A stretch of 64,000 bases of DNA. Source: Calliphora vicina. Taxonomy: Eukaryota > Arthropoda > Insecta > Diptera > Calliphoridae. The translations under genes and the position numbers were made by a program. Positions 45,601 through 55,700 of this stretch are shown here, piece by piece. How positions within the stretch are numbered: the first letter of the stretch is position 1; every line of letters starts with the position of its first letter. The DNA is taken from NCBI RefSeq assembly GCF_958450345.1, contig NC_088781.1:72117240-72181239 (forward strand), read 5' to 3'. The notes beneath the pieces are model-generated. The model was not told the origin of the DNA. It made no database searches and saw only the letters and a list, made by a program, of their open reading frames with translations.

Positions 45601-46552
45601 AATATCATTCCGATCACTAATGATCGGAGGGTCAGGGAGAAGGCGAGAGAGAGTAGCATGTTGCCCAACCCAATCAGTCCTTCTCCTGTTTCGGATGGGC
45701 ATAGCCCCCTTTTCACGAACTTCAATAACAAAGTCTATGTACATATGATCAGAGAATGAACAGTCATTCGAAACTCTCCATCCACTGATAAGATCTGAGT
45801 GCCTAGAACTAACTAGCGTTAAATCAAGAACCTCCCTTCTGTTAGTAACTACAAAGGTTGGTTCTGAACCAGTGTTGACTATGTCTATGTTATTACAAAG
45901 AATGAATTCGAAAATTGACTCACCCCTTGCGTTGGTATCCGAGCTGCCCCATACAATATGATGTGCATTGGCATCAGCTCCAATAATAACCGGCAGATTC
46001 TCAACTCTTGCCCTTTCAATTATGTCGCGAACCTTGCTGTTTGGTGGTGGTTCGCTGTGGTCATGTGCCATGTAGCTTGAGATAACTAGTATAGTTCCTA
46101 CACCAGTTTCCCAGGCCGCTACCACAGTATCTTCATCGCTGTAATCAGAAAGAATGAAGATATTGAGTTTGTTGCTAGCTACTATACATGATCTAATGTT
46201 ACCTGAGCCTTTCATGTATAGTAGCTTATGGCCTTTGGCACCTAGTCCGCGAACCCCTTCTCGATGGATCCAGGGTTCTTGGATGAGTGCTAGCTCCTCC
46301 CCTCTCTCGGACATCCGGAGGAGCAGGGCAGCCGAAGCTGCTTTGGAGTGGTGAAGATTAATTTGAGTTACCTTCACCATCTCCGTGTTTTTGTACGATT
46401 GTGACGTTGACGTCTTCTTGGTCCGAGGGACTCGAGTCCAAGAGGGCGTCCTCGTCAACTACATCGTCCAATGGCCCAAAAAATTCACCCACCATTTCAG
46501 AGTTGGAATGGGTGTCCTCTTGAGCAACAGAACTAGTAGTCTCATCGCAAGA
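42693..46552 (-). mobile_element. LOA-type LINE inserted in the transposase, 8-bp TSD
   Basis: The 8-mer CATGTAAG flanks both sides exactly (42685-42692 and 46553-46560). On the plus strand the element begins GTTAGGTTAGGTTA, so its 3' end is about three AACCT units rather than poly-A. Its 5' end cuts into ORF1, leaving about 65 codons. ORF2 is intact. Perfect duplication plus intact ORF2 mean a young insertion. Confidence 0.92.
42802..46380 (-). CDS. LOA-type LINE ORF2: endonuclease, RT and RNase H
   Basis: Open without interruption. I place the start at the Met of MVKVTQINLHHSKAA (46380), giving about 1,192 residues, because the family begins there; the open frame extends 26 codons further up. 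Counted from the upstream Met: apurinic-type endonuclease at 27-245 (QEPWIH, GADANAHH about 161, SDHMYIDF about 238), reverse transcriptase with PDGIIPADL, FRPISLSSFLLKTMERLID, GTPQGGVLSPLLWNLAI and YADDVAVAVSG (about 680), then RNase H with YTDGSKSADG (about 935), QAEISAI, CTDSKPAIKSL and HSGVPGNAIADELAK. A C-terminal Cys/His knuckle (CRSCDDEDENETIEHLLCLC) closes it. RNase H plus this endonuclease style points to the LOA/I group. All catalytic residues that I can check are present. Confidence 0.9.
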   Translation of the reverse strand: MVKVTQINLHHSKAASAALLLRMSERGEELALIQEPWIHREGVRGLGAKGHKLLYMKGSGNIRSCIVASNKLNIFILSDYSDEDTVVAAWETGVGTILVISSYMAHDHSEPPPNSKVRDIIERARVENLPVIIGADANAHHIVWGSSDTNARGESIFEFILCNNIDIVNTGSEPTFVVTNRREVLDLTLVSSRHSDLISGWRVSNDCSFSDHMYIDFVIEVREKGAMPIRNRRRTDWVGQHATLSRLLPDPPIISDRNDIEIAVNNLTNAFDRAISDSCRPSICRGRKKPPWWTSEIANTRRECRKLFNEAKRLGNWYVYKSSVNKFKNLVRNAKRKSWRSFCSGVEGSSETSRLRRILSSSTAVPSYIQKSSDSWTTSGKETLEVLMDAHFPGSVPLSEGNTAISYTGPFEVTILINEERLKWALRSFDPYKSPGPDGIIPADLQRNEDLIIPWLTRIYSACLAWSYIPESWTRCTVAFIPKGGKASHTRPKDFRPISLSSFLLKTMERLIDLHLRSSINPNRLSMSQHAYMKGRSVETALHSLVGFVEKSLEHKEYALVAFLDIEGAFNNVTPETILSALGGLDIDQSIICFIGRLLTNRVIISSMGTATIFRLANRGTPQGGVLSPLLWNLAINMLLMKLDSMMCKTVAYADDVAVAVSGKHLDTLSQCLQTSLSTLSQWSTASGLGVNPGKTELVLFSRRYKIPPFPLPRLNGVELKLSDSAKYLGIILDSKLSWSLNIHARASKAAVAIYACRRAIGSTWGISPRNAKWLFDMVVKPILMYGALVWWKALSKSTYCGIIERILRISALMITGALRSTPSRALFVMMHWLPADLMAKQLAINSAVRLSTVGAWRSSCTGHASILGGISYIPANIDYCTPLPFIDRRFSVSLTGGSNSSMDTFVIYTDGSKSADGVGGGFYIPHLQKRVCFRLHDQCSVIQAEISAIKRAVHWMKYYRLFGVNIRICTDSKPAIKSLSGVYSTSRLVHECRVSLNEMARHSNLELFWVPGHSGVPGNAIADELAKRGSRLQIDEIDNLVGSPLSCCKSIIQRKLFESAQLRWSNSTNCTISRLTWPVYDHRRSMSLTGLPRARLRALMSVLTGHCLIGEHARRMNTPYNDFCRSCDDEDENETIEHLLCLCPALAGVRTATIGSPFLHGLADLSTLDIRRMDSFIRASGWFGIEPRSDM

Positions 46553-46555
46553 CAT
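46358..46555 (-). pseudogene. C-terminal remnant of the LOA LINE ORF1
   Basis: About 65 acidic codons remain (…EDVNVTIVQKHGDGEG…) up to the TAA at 46358. The ATG that the frame appears to use lies in the target duplication, so it is not native. The ORF1 stop overlaps the ORF2 start by 23 bp in another frame, as is common where ORF2 is translated by reinitiation or frameshifting. No zinc knuckle is left. Confidence 0.6.
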
Positions 46556-48692
46556 GTAAGTTGTAATGAGCCAATTATTTTAACAGACAATGTAGAATCC
46601 GAATCCTTGAATTTTCCTAAATTTAATTACAATGATTTATTGCAAAACGTAAACAACTCCATTAACAAATTTTTAATTCAAATGCATTCTAACAATAATT
46701 ACACTCGGTCTGACGTTATTAAATTACAAAAAATAATAGAAAATAATATAGTAAATCCGATTTTAAATTTCATTCAAATTTGTCTCGATAATATAAAATA
46801 TGAAAAAGAATCATTTGAGGTGGTTGTAAGTGATTTGCAAAATCTGTTTAAGGATTTCAAATCTGATTATATGTTAGAAAAATCCCTTACAAAAATGGGA
46901 CTAACAGATAAAGCCGAATCATTTTCTATTGAAAGTAGTATAAATTCGAAAGGAACAGTAATGCCTTTACGCTTTCAATTTAAAAAAATATTTGAAAAAG
47001 ATGACTGTTTAGAAAAAGTTTTAACTCATATGGACACCATTGAAAAATCCCCAAACCACACAAATTTTATACAATCAGAGTTATGGAAGCAAAAAAAAAT
47101 TATTGTATCCAAATAAAACGCTGATTCCGTTCTTTTTGTACAATGACGACTTTGGCATAAATAATCCTTAAACCAAACATTCTGTTTGTAATTTTTATTA
47201 CAATTTCCCGTGTATGCCGCAAAAGTCTTCAAAATTAAAAGACGTCTTTTTGGCATGTTCCATACTTTCGGCAGATGTCAAAAAATATGGAAACAATTCA
47301 TTTAAAGCATTAGTTGAATTAATAAAAGATATTGAAGTTAACGGTATAGAAATAAATACTAAAAATGGAACTAAAAAAGTTTATTTTATAATGGGTCTTA
47401 TTTTGGGGGACAACTTAGGCTTAAATGTTACTCTAAATTTCGCCAAATCTTTTTCCGCTAATCGTTTCTGTCGATTTTGTTTAATAAAAAAGGTTGATTC
47501 GCAAAAAAGCACCAAAGAAAATTCAGATCTTCTTAGAAATAGAATAAATTACAGACTTGGTATCGAAGAAAATATCTTTTTTGAGACAGGAATTACAGAC
47601 ACTTCGATTTTTAATGACATACCTTCATTTCATGCTACTGAAAATTATGCAGTCGACATTATGCATGATATATATGAAGGGATATGTCATTATATTCTTT
47701 GTCAATCATTGACTTACTTTATTAAGAAAATGGAATACTTCAGTATTGATACTTTAAATAACAGAATAAAATCATTTGCTTACTTTAAAAGGGATAAGGG
47801 GCTGAAAAAGTTTAACTTCACACATAAAGAACTTGAAAACTGTAAAATGAAGACATCTGCCAGACAAATGATGGCATTTTGCTATTACTTTCCATTATTA
47901 TTTGGAGAATATATTCCACGTAATGATGAGGTGTGGGCATTTTTAAAAGTTCTTTTTGAATTTATAGAAGATATTTTGTGCTACGAAATTTCAAACGATT
48001 TAATTATAAAAATAAAATTGAAATATTGAATAGAGATTATCAGATTTTATTCAAAAAAAACCTAACACCCAAATTTCATATATTGCTACATTATCCTATG
48101 ATAATGAAAAAGTGTGGTCCACTGAGAAATCTGTGGAATTTCAAATTTGAAGCAAAACACAAGCAGTTTAAAATATACTCTAATATTACCACTTCCAGAA
48201 AAAACATACCAAAATCTTTTTCAATTAAGCACCAAATTAAATTTGCAAATTTTTTAATAAATCCAGAAATCAATTAAGATTATCTTTTTACAAATTTATG
48301 CACTGATTTAAAAATTAAAAAACAAATACGAGAAAAATTTAAAAATAACGATATTGCAATATTTTCAGAAGCAGTAATATGGAGTTATCTATATGACAAT
48401 AAATGTTTTATTGGACGATTTTTAAATGATGTAGATATATTTGCAGTTAAATGCATTTGTAAAACAAATTCTGATGAGATTCTTATATGTGGTCAAAAAG
48501 TTACTACTATCTATGACTCTCACTTTGCAGCTTACGAAATAAAAAGTATTTCAAATACTTTCGAAATAATTCAACTAAATAATGTTGTAGGGCCGCCACT
48601 TGAAAAAGTTCAAACTTCTCTGGGCAAAACTTTTGTAAAATTGCATGAATTTTATAAAAGTGTGTACTAATCCATATCTCATCTAGGATAAT

Positions 48693-50523
48693 ATGAAAAC
48701 AGCTGTTGACAACACTCTACTTGACTTGTTAATCGAATGGGATTTGGAACATCTTCATAATCATTTTACTGGTAAGTTTTTTAATTACATTTTATCAACT
48801 AATAAACTACACAAAATAATGTTTGAATATCTTCCAGAACATCGAATAACATCTAAAGTTTTAAAACCTGACCATATACGAACACTTTTTCAAGGTCTTG
48901 CAGTGGGAGACCAAGCTCTATTCGAATCAAACTTAGAAAGCTGGAGAAAATATACCTGTGACACATTAAAATGTTCCCCACAAAACGTATGCACAAAACA
49001 GACAATTTGTTCTGTATTAACCATGCTCCAAAATACAAAGAATGGAAGATCAATTTTGCAGTATTATGAGGAAAACAAAATCCTCTACGAAGAGCAGAGG
49101 CACTTGCTCATTAAAACTATTGCAGCTTATATTGAATCCAAGGATATGACATATTCGATGGCTGATTGTAAGGAAATGGAAAAAGAAATATGTTCTATTT
49201 TTCCTACAGAAGAACTAGTAAGCTTTACTCATATCTTTGGTATTTCCACAATTTCCTCATGAAACTTTTTTATTTCAGGAATATTACAACAATGGAAAAA
49301 GAGGAAAGTTATATTCTAAAATTTATAATTTGAAAAGAATTTCAAAACAAGTTCTTCAACCTAAAGAGCCTACTCAGGAGGAATGTCATCAGGAATATGG
49401 TATAAATACATGTTTATATTGATTTAAAAATATAATAATAATCATTTTTTTAGTTTCAGAATCTGATGCCAAATATGCTGTTGAAAATCTTCGAAGTAAA
49501 GGTATATCAGCAGACGAATTCGATATCTTTTGGAGAAAGTGCTCGCAGTATAGATTTAAACAAATGATAGAATCTAAATCGACTGCAGACATCTTACATG
49601 AATGGCCAGAGTACACAAGACCTTCTGGATTCCAACTGGTAAGAAATCTAACTTTAAATATTTAAAATATTTTGCACAATATTCATAAATAAGTTTTAAA
49701 TTTAGCAATGCTCAAAAAAATACAAAATTACAAAAAACTTTGAACAATTTAAAATGTGATTATGAATAATAAGACTTTTACCCCATTTTTTCTAAAACGC
49801 AAATTTAAACATATGTTTTTGATATCTTTCAGATTGATATTGACTTCCATTTAAAATATAAAAATGCTAAGGACTTGACATCAAGATGGAATACATACGA
49901 AAACAAATTGTTATATTTGTTGACAACAAGAATTACCAGCTCTTTTGTATCACAACAACTAAAAACGTTAATTTCATGTAATCAAGGTATAAAAAACTTA
50001 TTTGTTTGTATGATTTTTTTTTATTTAAAACTTATTACTTTCAGAATCAAAAACTTTTGGAATAATTTGGAATCTTCACTATTTGTTTCCCCCACAACAA
50101 AAAGTTATAATGGACGAGAAAGGGGCCAAAATAAGGAAGAAGTTTACAGTGTCAGATTCTCAAGATGCATTTGCTATAATTGACAATACACATCAAGAAC
50201 TAAACGTCAAACTAAATTTGTTAAAAATCCAAAAATTAAATATACAGCCAAAGCTTTTAATAATTGGCAGTGTTTTAGATGTAAAAGAAATTTTTGTTTA
50301 TTTCGATGATATAAAATATCCTATGTGTAGGGTTTTAACAGCTGTTGACATATTCAAAATATTTTTTGTTTTTAATTTGGAATTTCCCAAAGAGTCAGAA
50401 GTATTTTTCAATTTCTTGCAAGTATTTTTTTATGAAATAAAAACTGATAAAAAATTTACAAAAATTTTTGCTATTAAAAATGAGATTTTAAATTTAAATA
50501 ATAATTTGGTTAAGAATAATTAA
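48693..50523 (+). CDS. SAMD3-like accessory protein of copy B, six exons, intact
   Basis: Predicted exons: 48693-48771, 48838-49217, 49279-49399, 49460-49638, 49833-49986, 50045-50523. Introns are 66, 61, 60, 194 and 58 nt, all GT-AG with good sites (for example G|GTAAGT, TTTCAG|A). The joined length is 1,392 nt, 463 codons plus stop, with every phase matching and no stop. Exons 1-2 fit a SAM-like domain (LLIEWDLEHLHNHF … HIRTLF). Exon 2-3 gives FPTEEL then EYYNNGKRGKLYSK. The last exon (LFPPQQK, then DIFKIFFVFNLEFPKES) matches the C-terminal part of proteins commonly named sterile alpha motif domain-containing protein 3-like, as I remember them. Intron 1 is also open in frame, so retention would add 22 residues. 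The ATG lies 20 bp after the transposase stop. Role unknown: perhaps a partner in DNA binding or regulation. Confidence 0.72.
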
Positions 50524-51363
50524 TAGTACAATATTCTCTTTGAATTATAAAATAAAATTGATTGTATTTTTTTTTAAATGTAAAAAGTCCAAATTTTTAC
50601 ATATGTAAATAATACTTATTAAATAAGTAGATATGTATTTACTTTAATTTATATCTTCTTATATTTATAATTTTTATAAACTTTTTAATTATATTCAGAT
50701 TATATTTATTTTGTATAAATACTAATAGTTTGATCTAATTTAAAATAAAAAAACATACAAATATTAATATTTAAAAAGTATTTTCATTTAAGTAAAAAAA
50801 ATTAAATTTGGTATAAAATTCAACAATATTTTTGTTGAATTTCAGACAAAATTCAATAACATTTTTGTTGAATTTCAGACAAAATTCAATAACATTTTTA
50901 TTTTTATTTTTTAATTCAATCAGAAATTTTGTTGATTCAATTATATTTTTTATTGATTTTTTTTGGAATTCTAACAATATATTATGTTGATTCAAGTAAT
51001 ATTTTTATTGAAAATTTTAAGATTTGCAACAAAAATTTTAATTGTTTCAAGTAAATTTTTATTGAAAAATTTTGCTATTTTTAAAAAACATTATTATTGG
51101 TTTAATAATTTTTTTTATTAAAGCTGCTTCAAATTTCAATAAAATATTTGTTCAAATTAGCAATATACTCTTGTAAAGACATATTCTATTTTAATAAAAT
51201 GTTTTATTGATTCAATAATTTTTTTTATTGAGTGAAAAAATTACGAAGAAGTTACAATTTAGGTCATTGGTTTTGCGAAAAAGTTTATCGCCGGAAATTT
51301 GAAAAAAAAATAATTGGATACCGGGATTTTTGTTATTGAATGCAAAAATTATTTTTTTGTGTG
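50524..51363. repeat. Right subterminal motif region of copy B
   Basis: TTGAATTTCAGACAAAATTC is repeated in tandem at about 50834-50895. TTGATTCAA, TTTTTATTGA and TTCAATAA variants continue to about 51240. The likely terminus is TATTTTTTTGTGTG at about 51350-51363, inverted to the left end. Confidence 0.6.
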
Positions 51364-52118
51364 TGTGCGAGAAAAAACATATTTTGTTTCATTTTACACT
51401 GTTTTTGTTGCAATTCAATCGTTTCATGCGAAAAGTTTTCCGATTCGAGAAATACAGAAACGGGCTACTGATTGCAATATTTTTTGAAATTTCTCTCTCA
51501 CATATACGGGTACCGTGTGTATTCAACATCCTTGTGTTGCTCGAAATCTTAACATGAAATTTTAGACAAAATAAAGGCCGATACGCGTTTTTTCACATTT
51601 ACACATAATTCTATAATCTGTTCAATGACTTTTATTTCCAATTAACGTATATTTTGCACAAATGAAAAAATATTTGTTTATTAACTTTGACAGAATTTAA
51701 TTTTTGGTAGAATTTCGTCTATACAACAGAGTATAAATTTTTGGTATTGAAAATCAAATAAAATTCAGAAAATTAATATGTAAAGCATTTGTATAAAGGT
51801 CTAGGTTTTCTTTAAATTTTCAAACTAGTTTATGATCATAAGCTACTTTCATAAACTATACCGTTTACATCAGCATTTTATAAAATAAAAAAAATTTATA
51901 AAAATATGGACGTTGTTACGAAAAAACCAAGGCGAATTCATACAAGGTGGTGTCAGTTCTACGAAAACAACGATTGGTCTTAACAAATGTCAAAAAACCA
52001 AAATGAAAAATTAAACAAATAAGTATTTAAACTTAATATAATAGTGAGGACTTTAATTATTTATGTAAACAACAAATTTGTTGTTAATAAGCTTAGAATA
52101 TGTCTAGAATTGTTCTAT
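51364..52118. other. AT-rich spacer
   Basis: No gene or repeat recognised. A frame at 51330-51557 has no family features. Confidence 0.4.
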
Positions 52119-52528
52119 GCGTTGCAGAAATACGTTGAAGTTTTGAGGTGCAACGACGCTGAAGTTTTGTGGTGCATTTACAAGGGGAAAAATGCAACTT
52201 TTTCAGTTTTTGTAAAAATTTTGCCATTAAGTAATTACTTTTGTAAATTAATTTAAAAGAATCGAAATAAGATATAAAACACAAAAATTAGTTAAAAAAT
52301 GTTAAAGTTATTAAAACATCGCCAGGCGATTAACGTGGCCACTCAGAACAGGCCACTAAAACAAGAAATGTAGAAACAAAATTTACATAGTTTAAGAAAT
52401 ATTAAAATAAAAGCTTATTGTTACTTAAAATATATCCATATTTACTTGTATATGAGTTTTTGTCTTCGTAGGATACCGTTAAGCTATTCGCAGGTATAAC
52501 CAAACAAAAATAATTTTGTTTATCGGCA
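52119..52528. mobile_element. Foldback-family element, left part (split by BEL 2)
   Basis: From about 52140 the sequence follows the left arm of the foldback element at 9900-10280 (shared TGCATTTACAAGGGGAAAAA, GTTAAAGTTATTAAAA, TATGAGTTTTTGTCTTCGTA). The outer end differs: here GTGCAACGACGCTGAAGTTT. It stops at CGGCA (52524-52528), the target duplication of BEL 2, and continues at 63704. Confidence 0.82.
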
Positions 52529-52795
52529 TGTGGATTTTTTACTTCTTTAATTGTTTAAATATTTTTATATCAAATCAAATAGCCTATAATTTTTATGTTT
52601 TTGAGTTTTTAAAAATTTTAATTTATATAAATTTGTATAATTGTTGAATTAGAAAGAAGTCTCTCAACAAATGTAAGTTTTTCTTTCTACATTTACGTTA
52701 TGTACCATAATTATTAATACCTCGCTATTTTAGTGAATAAACAATTTAATACCGCTTGTTCAACCCAAAACCTTCTTTCATTCGGATCATCAACA
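52529..52795 (+). repeat. BEL 2 5' LTR
   Basis: 267 bp, TGTGG…CAACA. It shares ACTTCTTTAATTGTTTAAAT and TTTACGTTATGTACCATAAT with the 3' LTR, which lacks about 105 bp present here (52587-52690). AATAAACAATTT near its end resembles a polyadenylation signal. Confidence 0.85.
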
Positions 52796-52893
52796 ATTTT
52801 ATTCAATTTGCTTGAAACTTGTCAAATCCCTATTTGTGGTCCCGATCTGTTTGCTAAGTCCTCTTTTGGCTTTCTGCGAGGACGTGGGATATT

Positions 52894-53400
52894 TTGAAGA
52901 AATCTTGTTCACTCTTGTTCGCAAGCTCCATTGATTTAAATATAGCTAATAATCGAATGCAACTAAGAAATCGACTCATTATGCCACTAACACGCTCCCC
53001 CCAGCGACCACACAACGATCAAACAAACGAAGCCAGCAGCTCTATAGTCAATATTCCAGAAGATAGTACATCTGAAACTAGTAACGTTGTGTCTGCCGAA
53101 TTTCCCCAGACGAACCCACCAACACTTCCCCAGGCAAACCCACTAACACCTTCCCAACCAAACCCATCACAAAATTTACCCGAATGCTTAGAACAGGTAA
53201 CATTAAATTTAAAAAAAGTGTGGAAAATTTGTGCCATACAAACTATGGTATTGTCAAATAATTTAGAAACCCAAAAGTCCATCTTATCGTTAACAAACGA
53301 AATTAGAAATATTTCTACGCATAACAACAATGACCAACACATTTCTCGATTAACCGAAATTCCCTTTTTTTGCACTTTAACATATTTTTTTGTATTTATT
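52894..53400 (+). pseudogene. BEL 2 Gag N-terminal part
   Basis: The frame of about 165 codons has a Pro/Asn-rich repeat (NPPTLPQANPLTPSQPNPSQ) and then a helical stretch (LEQVTLNLKKVWKICAIQT). It runs to HISRLTEIP, after which foreign sequence follows; Gag resumes with LPKFSGLPEEW at 53945. The interruption at about 53360-53935 is the hAT remnant. Confidence 0.6.
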
Positions 53401-53935
53401 TTTGCATTTTAATTCAAATACATATTAAAATTACTATATATTCTTTCGAACATCCAAGAAAAATGTTTAGTCAGAATAACAACTGATATAGTATTTAATT
53501 TACATGTATTTGAAACTTTGTTTGAATTTACATGTACAGAAAAAAAATAAAAAAACTGAGATTTTGGATATTCTTTATCATGCTTTCGATTTCTCCTACA
53601 TCTACAATCAGCGAGAGAGCTTTTCCAAGTCAAGTCTTATTAAATCTAAAGTAAAAAAAAGCGTTTCACAGAAATAAATTAAATTATATTCTTTTTATTT
53701 TTGGTTGAATTGTTATGTTATGTTTGTTTTTGTACACAAAATTCTTGGTTGTATTTTCAATTTAATATTAAAGTACACATTATTCGGTTAATCGAATAAT
53801 TTTAAATTAACCGATTATTAACCGAATAAATCTAAACCCCGATTATTTTCTCGGTTAACCGATTAAACCAGTAACCCGATTAATTGAATACCCTAATATC
53901 CAGTAAATACAGTTGTTCAAAATTGTCAAAAGAAA
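53400..53935 (+). pseudogene. hAT transposase remnant inside BEL 2 gag
   Basis: At about 53578-53640 the plus strand reads MLSISPTSTISERAF, matching the conserved C-terminal dimerisation motif of hAT transposases (L-x-I-P-A-T-S-A-x-S-E-R-x-F). The rest is non-coding, with repeated CGGTTAACCGATTAA-type motifs at about 53790-53890 and a possible terminus TGAATACCCTAATA. The left boundary is unclear. Confidence 0.5.
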
Positions 53936-53944
53936 ATATATGCA

Positions 53945-54738
53945 TTGCCAAAGTTTTCGGGTCTACCTGAAGAATGGCAAACATTCTACGAATCTTTCAA
54001 AAGTTCAACTTCTCAATTTGAATATTCCGATCTCCATAATATAATCCGACTTAGAGAATCTTTAGAAGAAGATTCTCGTGACACAGTTGAGTCACTTCTA
54101 GCAAATTCAAAAAATGTTAACTCCATGATCGATATTCTGGCAGAAACGTACGGACGTCAAGAACAATTAATTAAGTCACAAATACACAAAATTCGTTCCT
54201 TGAATCCGGTAGAAGAAACGTACCTTAATTCTCTGATCGTATTCGCTAATAAAGTTACAAATATGACTACGTTTTTATAATCAGTAGGTGGAAATTATCA
54301 CTTGATAAACCCAATGCTATTAAGCGAACTTGTTTTAAAGTTGCCCATGTCAAGACGTCTTCAATGGGCATGGGACAAATGCCTACAATTATTGATTCTT
54401 CAAATTGGCTTGGTGGTATAAGAAAGATCGTGAATATGGTAACCGATTCCCTTCCTATTAGTAATGAAAGTATAAATTATGCATGTATATCACTTGAAGT
54501 AAGAAAATGCAAAGTATGCAATAATGATTGTAAATCATTAGCCTTTTGTGAACTATTTTGTAAACTTCCTTTGGCATCAAGATGGGAAAAAGTGAGAAAT
54601 CTAAAAACTTGTTTAGGTGTCTCAAAGAGGGTCATCAAGCCGCTAAATATTTTTCGAAAAAATTATGCGGTCAAAATTCCTGTACTAGTACCCATCATAA
54701 ACTCTTGCATAAAGATCTCCCTTCCCCGCCAATTATAA
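53945..54738 (+). pseudogene. BEL 2 Gag, DUF1759-like region
   Basis: The frame 53945-54280 begins LPKFSGLPEEWQTFYESF and continues through the DUF1759-like helical domain (YGRQEQLIKSQIHKIRSL). After a stop at 54278 the domain resumes (LVLKLPMSRRLQWAW, then 54364-54738), with the start of the Cys-rich region (CKVCNNDCKSLAFCELFCKL). Confidence 0.78.
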
Positions 54739-55400
54739 CCGAAGCTTCTGAAAACAATGCTCTAAGTAGCTCATTACAAAATAACGCTACTCGAGCTCGA
54801 AGTTGTCTTACCGATATTAATAGTGACAAAAATACTATTCTTTTTCAAATCGTACCAGTAAGACTATACGGCCCTAAGAATAACGTAGTTATTTATGCGT
54901 TTATTGATGACGGAGTAAATGTTTCAATGATTGACGAAAATGTAATTCAAGAATTGGGAATAACGGCAAATTGTGATATTTTAGAACTTCAATGGATAAA
55001 TAATCAAATCACTCGTGAACAATCGCGTATTGTAAATATTACTATAAGTAGTATGGAAGATAATTTGAAAAAATATAATATGAGCAACGTCTATGTAACA
55101 TCTAAACTGGATTTGCCTTGACAAAGTTTCAATTGGTCCATGGTTCCTCAGGAAAATAAGGATTTGAATTTCTCAAATACATCTCTCCTTAATTATGAGA
55201 ATGTAAAGCCTAAAATGACCATAAGCATACATTTTTAACGGTTGGTATCGAATCGCCTACTATGTTATCACCAACCGGACCTATCTTAACTAAGACAAGG
55301 TTAGGAAGTATAATATACGGAACAGTAAAACAGCCCCTACATAGATTTGTATCTTGTCATGTATTTAAATCCGAATAAGAATGTGAATCGTATATAGAGA
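54582..55400 (+). pseudogene. BEL 2 Gag zinc region and protease
   Basis: The frame 54582-55121 contains SEKSKNLFRCLKEGHQAAKY, a Cys-poor knuckle, and then VIYAFIDDGVNVSMIDENVI, the DUF1758-like protease site (IDDGVNVS). Further protease sequence (GIESPTMLSPTGPIL) follows in another frame to about 55380. The stretch 55400-55700 is the protease-RT linker with many stops. Confidence 0.72.
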
Positions 55401-55700
55401 AAATATCATGAAAGGTTATTTTGGAATAGAAACTTTAGGCATTCGAACTCCCGTAAAGATGTTAATTTTAATAAAACAACAAAACGATGTGGAGAATGAT
55501 TTGAATCTGGTTTATTATGGCGAGAAGATTGTTTAGCATTCCCAGACTCTTATCAAATAGCTCTAAAACGTTTAACTACTGTGGAGAGGAAGATGGCTAG
55601 AAACACAACCTTTGCGAAAGAATAATGTGCGAAAATAAATGAATATGTAGAAAAGGGATATGCTAAAATTATGTGGGATGAGGAAGCTATGATACGGTGA

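Larger units (their letters stand above)
42484..48670 (+). pseudogene. CACTA-like transposase with two C2H2 fingers, broken
   Basis: The ATG at 42484 (AAAATGG) opens two zinc fingers within 70 codons: CFMC-x12-HLKLH and CDVKSC-x12-HILKH. At codon 70 a LOA LINE interrupts; the frame resumes exactly after the target duplication (46561). Later motifs are FLYNDDFGINNP, ILGDNLGLN, CRFCLIKK, DIMHDIYEGICHYIL and HILLHYPMIMKKCGPLRNLW followed by FEAKHKQFK, in the order of the animal Tnp2-like family I know. One-base shifts at about 47100 and 48010, plus stops at about 47169 (in NNP*TKH) and 48277, break the frame, after which it is open to 48670 (ending FYKSVY). About 770 codons originally. It would bind the subterminal repeats and cut the element. 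Confidence 0.72.
41865..51363 (+). mobile_element. Large intron-bearing DNA transposon, copy B (two genes)
   Basis: The left end starts CACAGAAAAAAATA at 41865; a matching inverted end, TATTTTTTTGTGTG, closes near 51363. Both ends carry many TTCAATAA/TTGAATTT motifs (41889-42070 and 50815-51250), typical of subterminal repeats. Inside are a C2H2-finger transposase pseudogene and, downstream on the same strand, an intact six-exon gene. Removing the LOA LINE leaves about 5.6 kb. The MHD-x3-EG and GPLR-x2-W-x5-EAKH motifs recall Tnp2-like enzymes of CACTA/EnSpm elements, so a CACTA-like class is the best guess; a 3-bp target duplication was not confirmed. Confidence 0.6.

Noticed and set aside
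43080..46354. Several frames opposite or overlapping the LOA ORF2
   Set aside because: All are shadows of the intact reverse-strand ORF2.
52044..52256. 70-codon frame near the foldback left end
   Set aside because: It crosses the element boundary and reads non-coding arm sequence.
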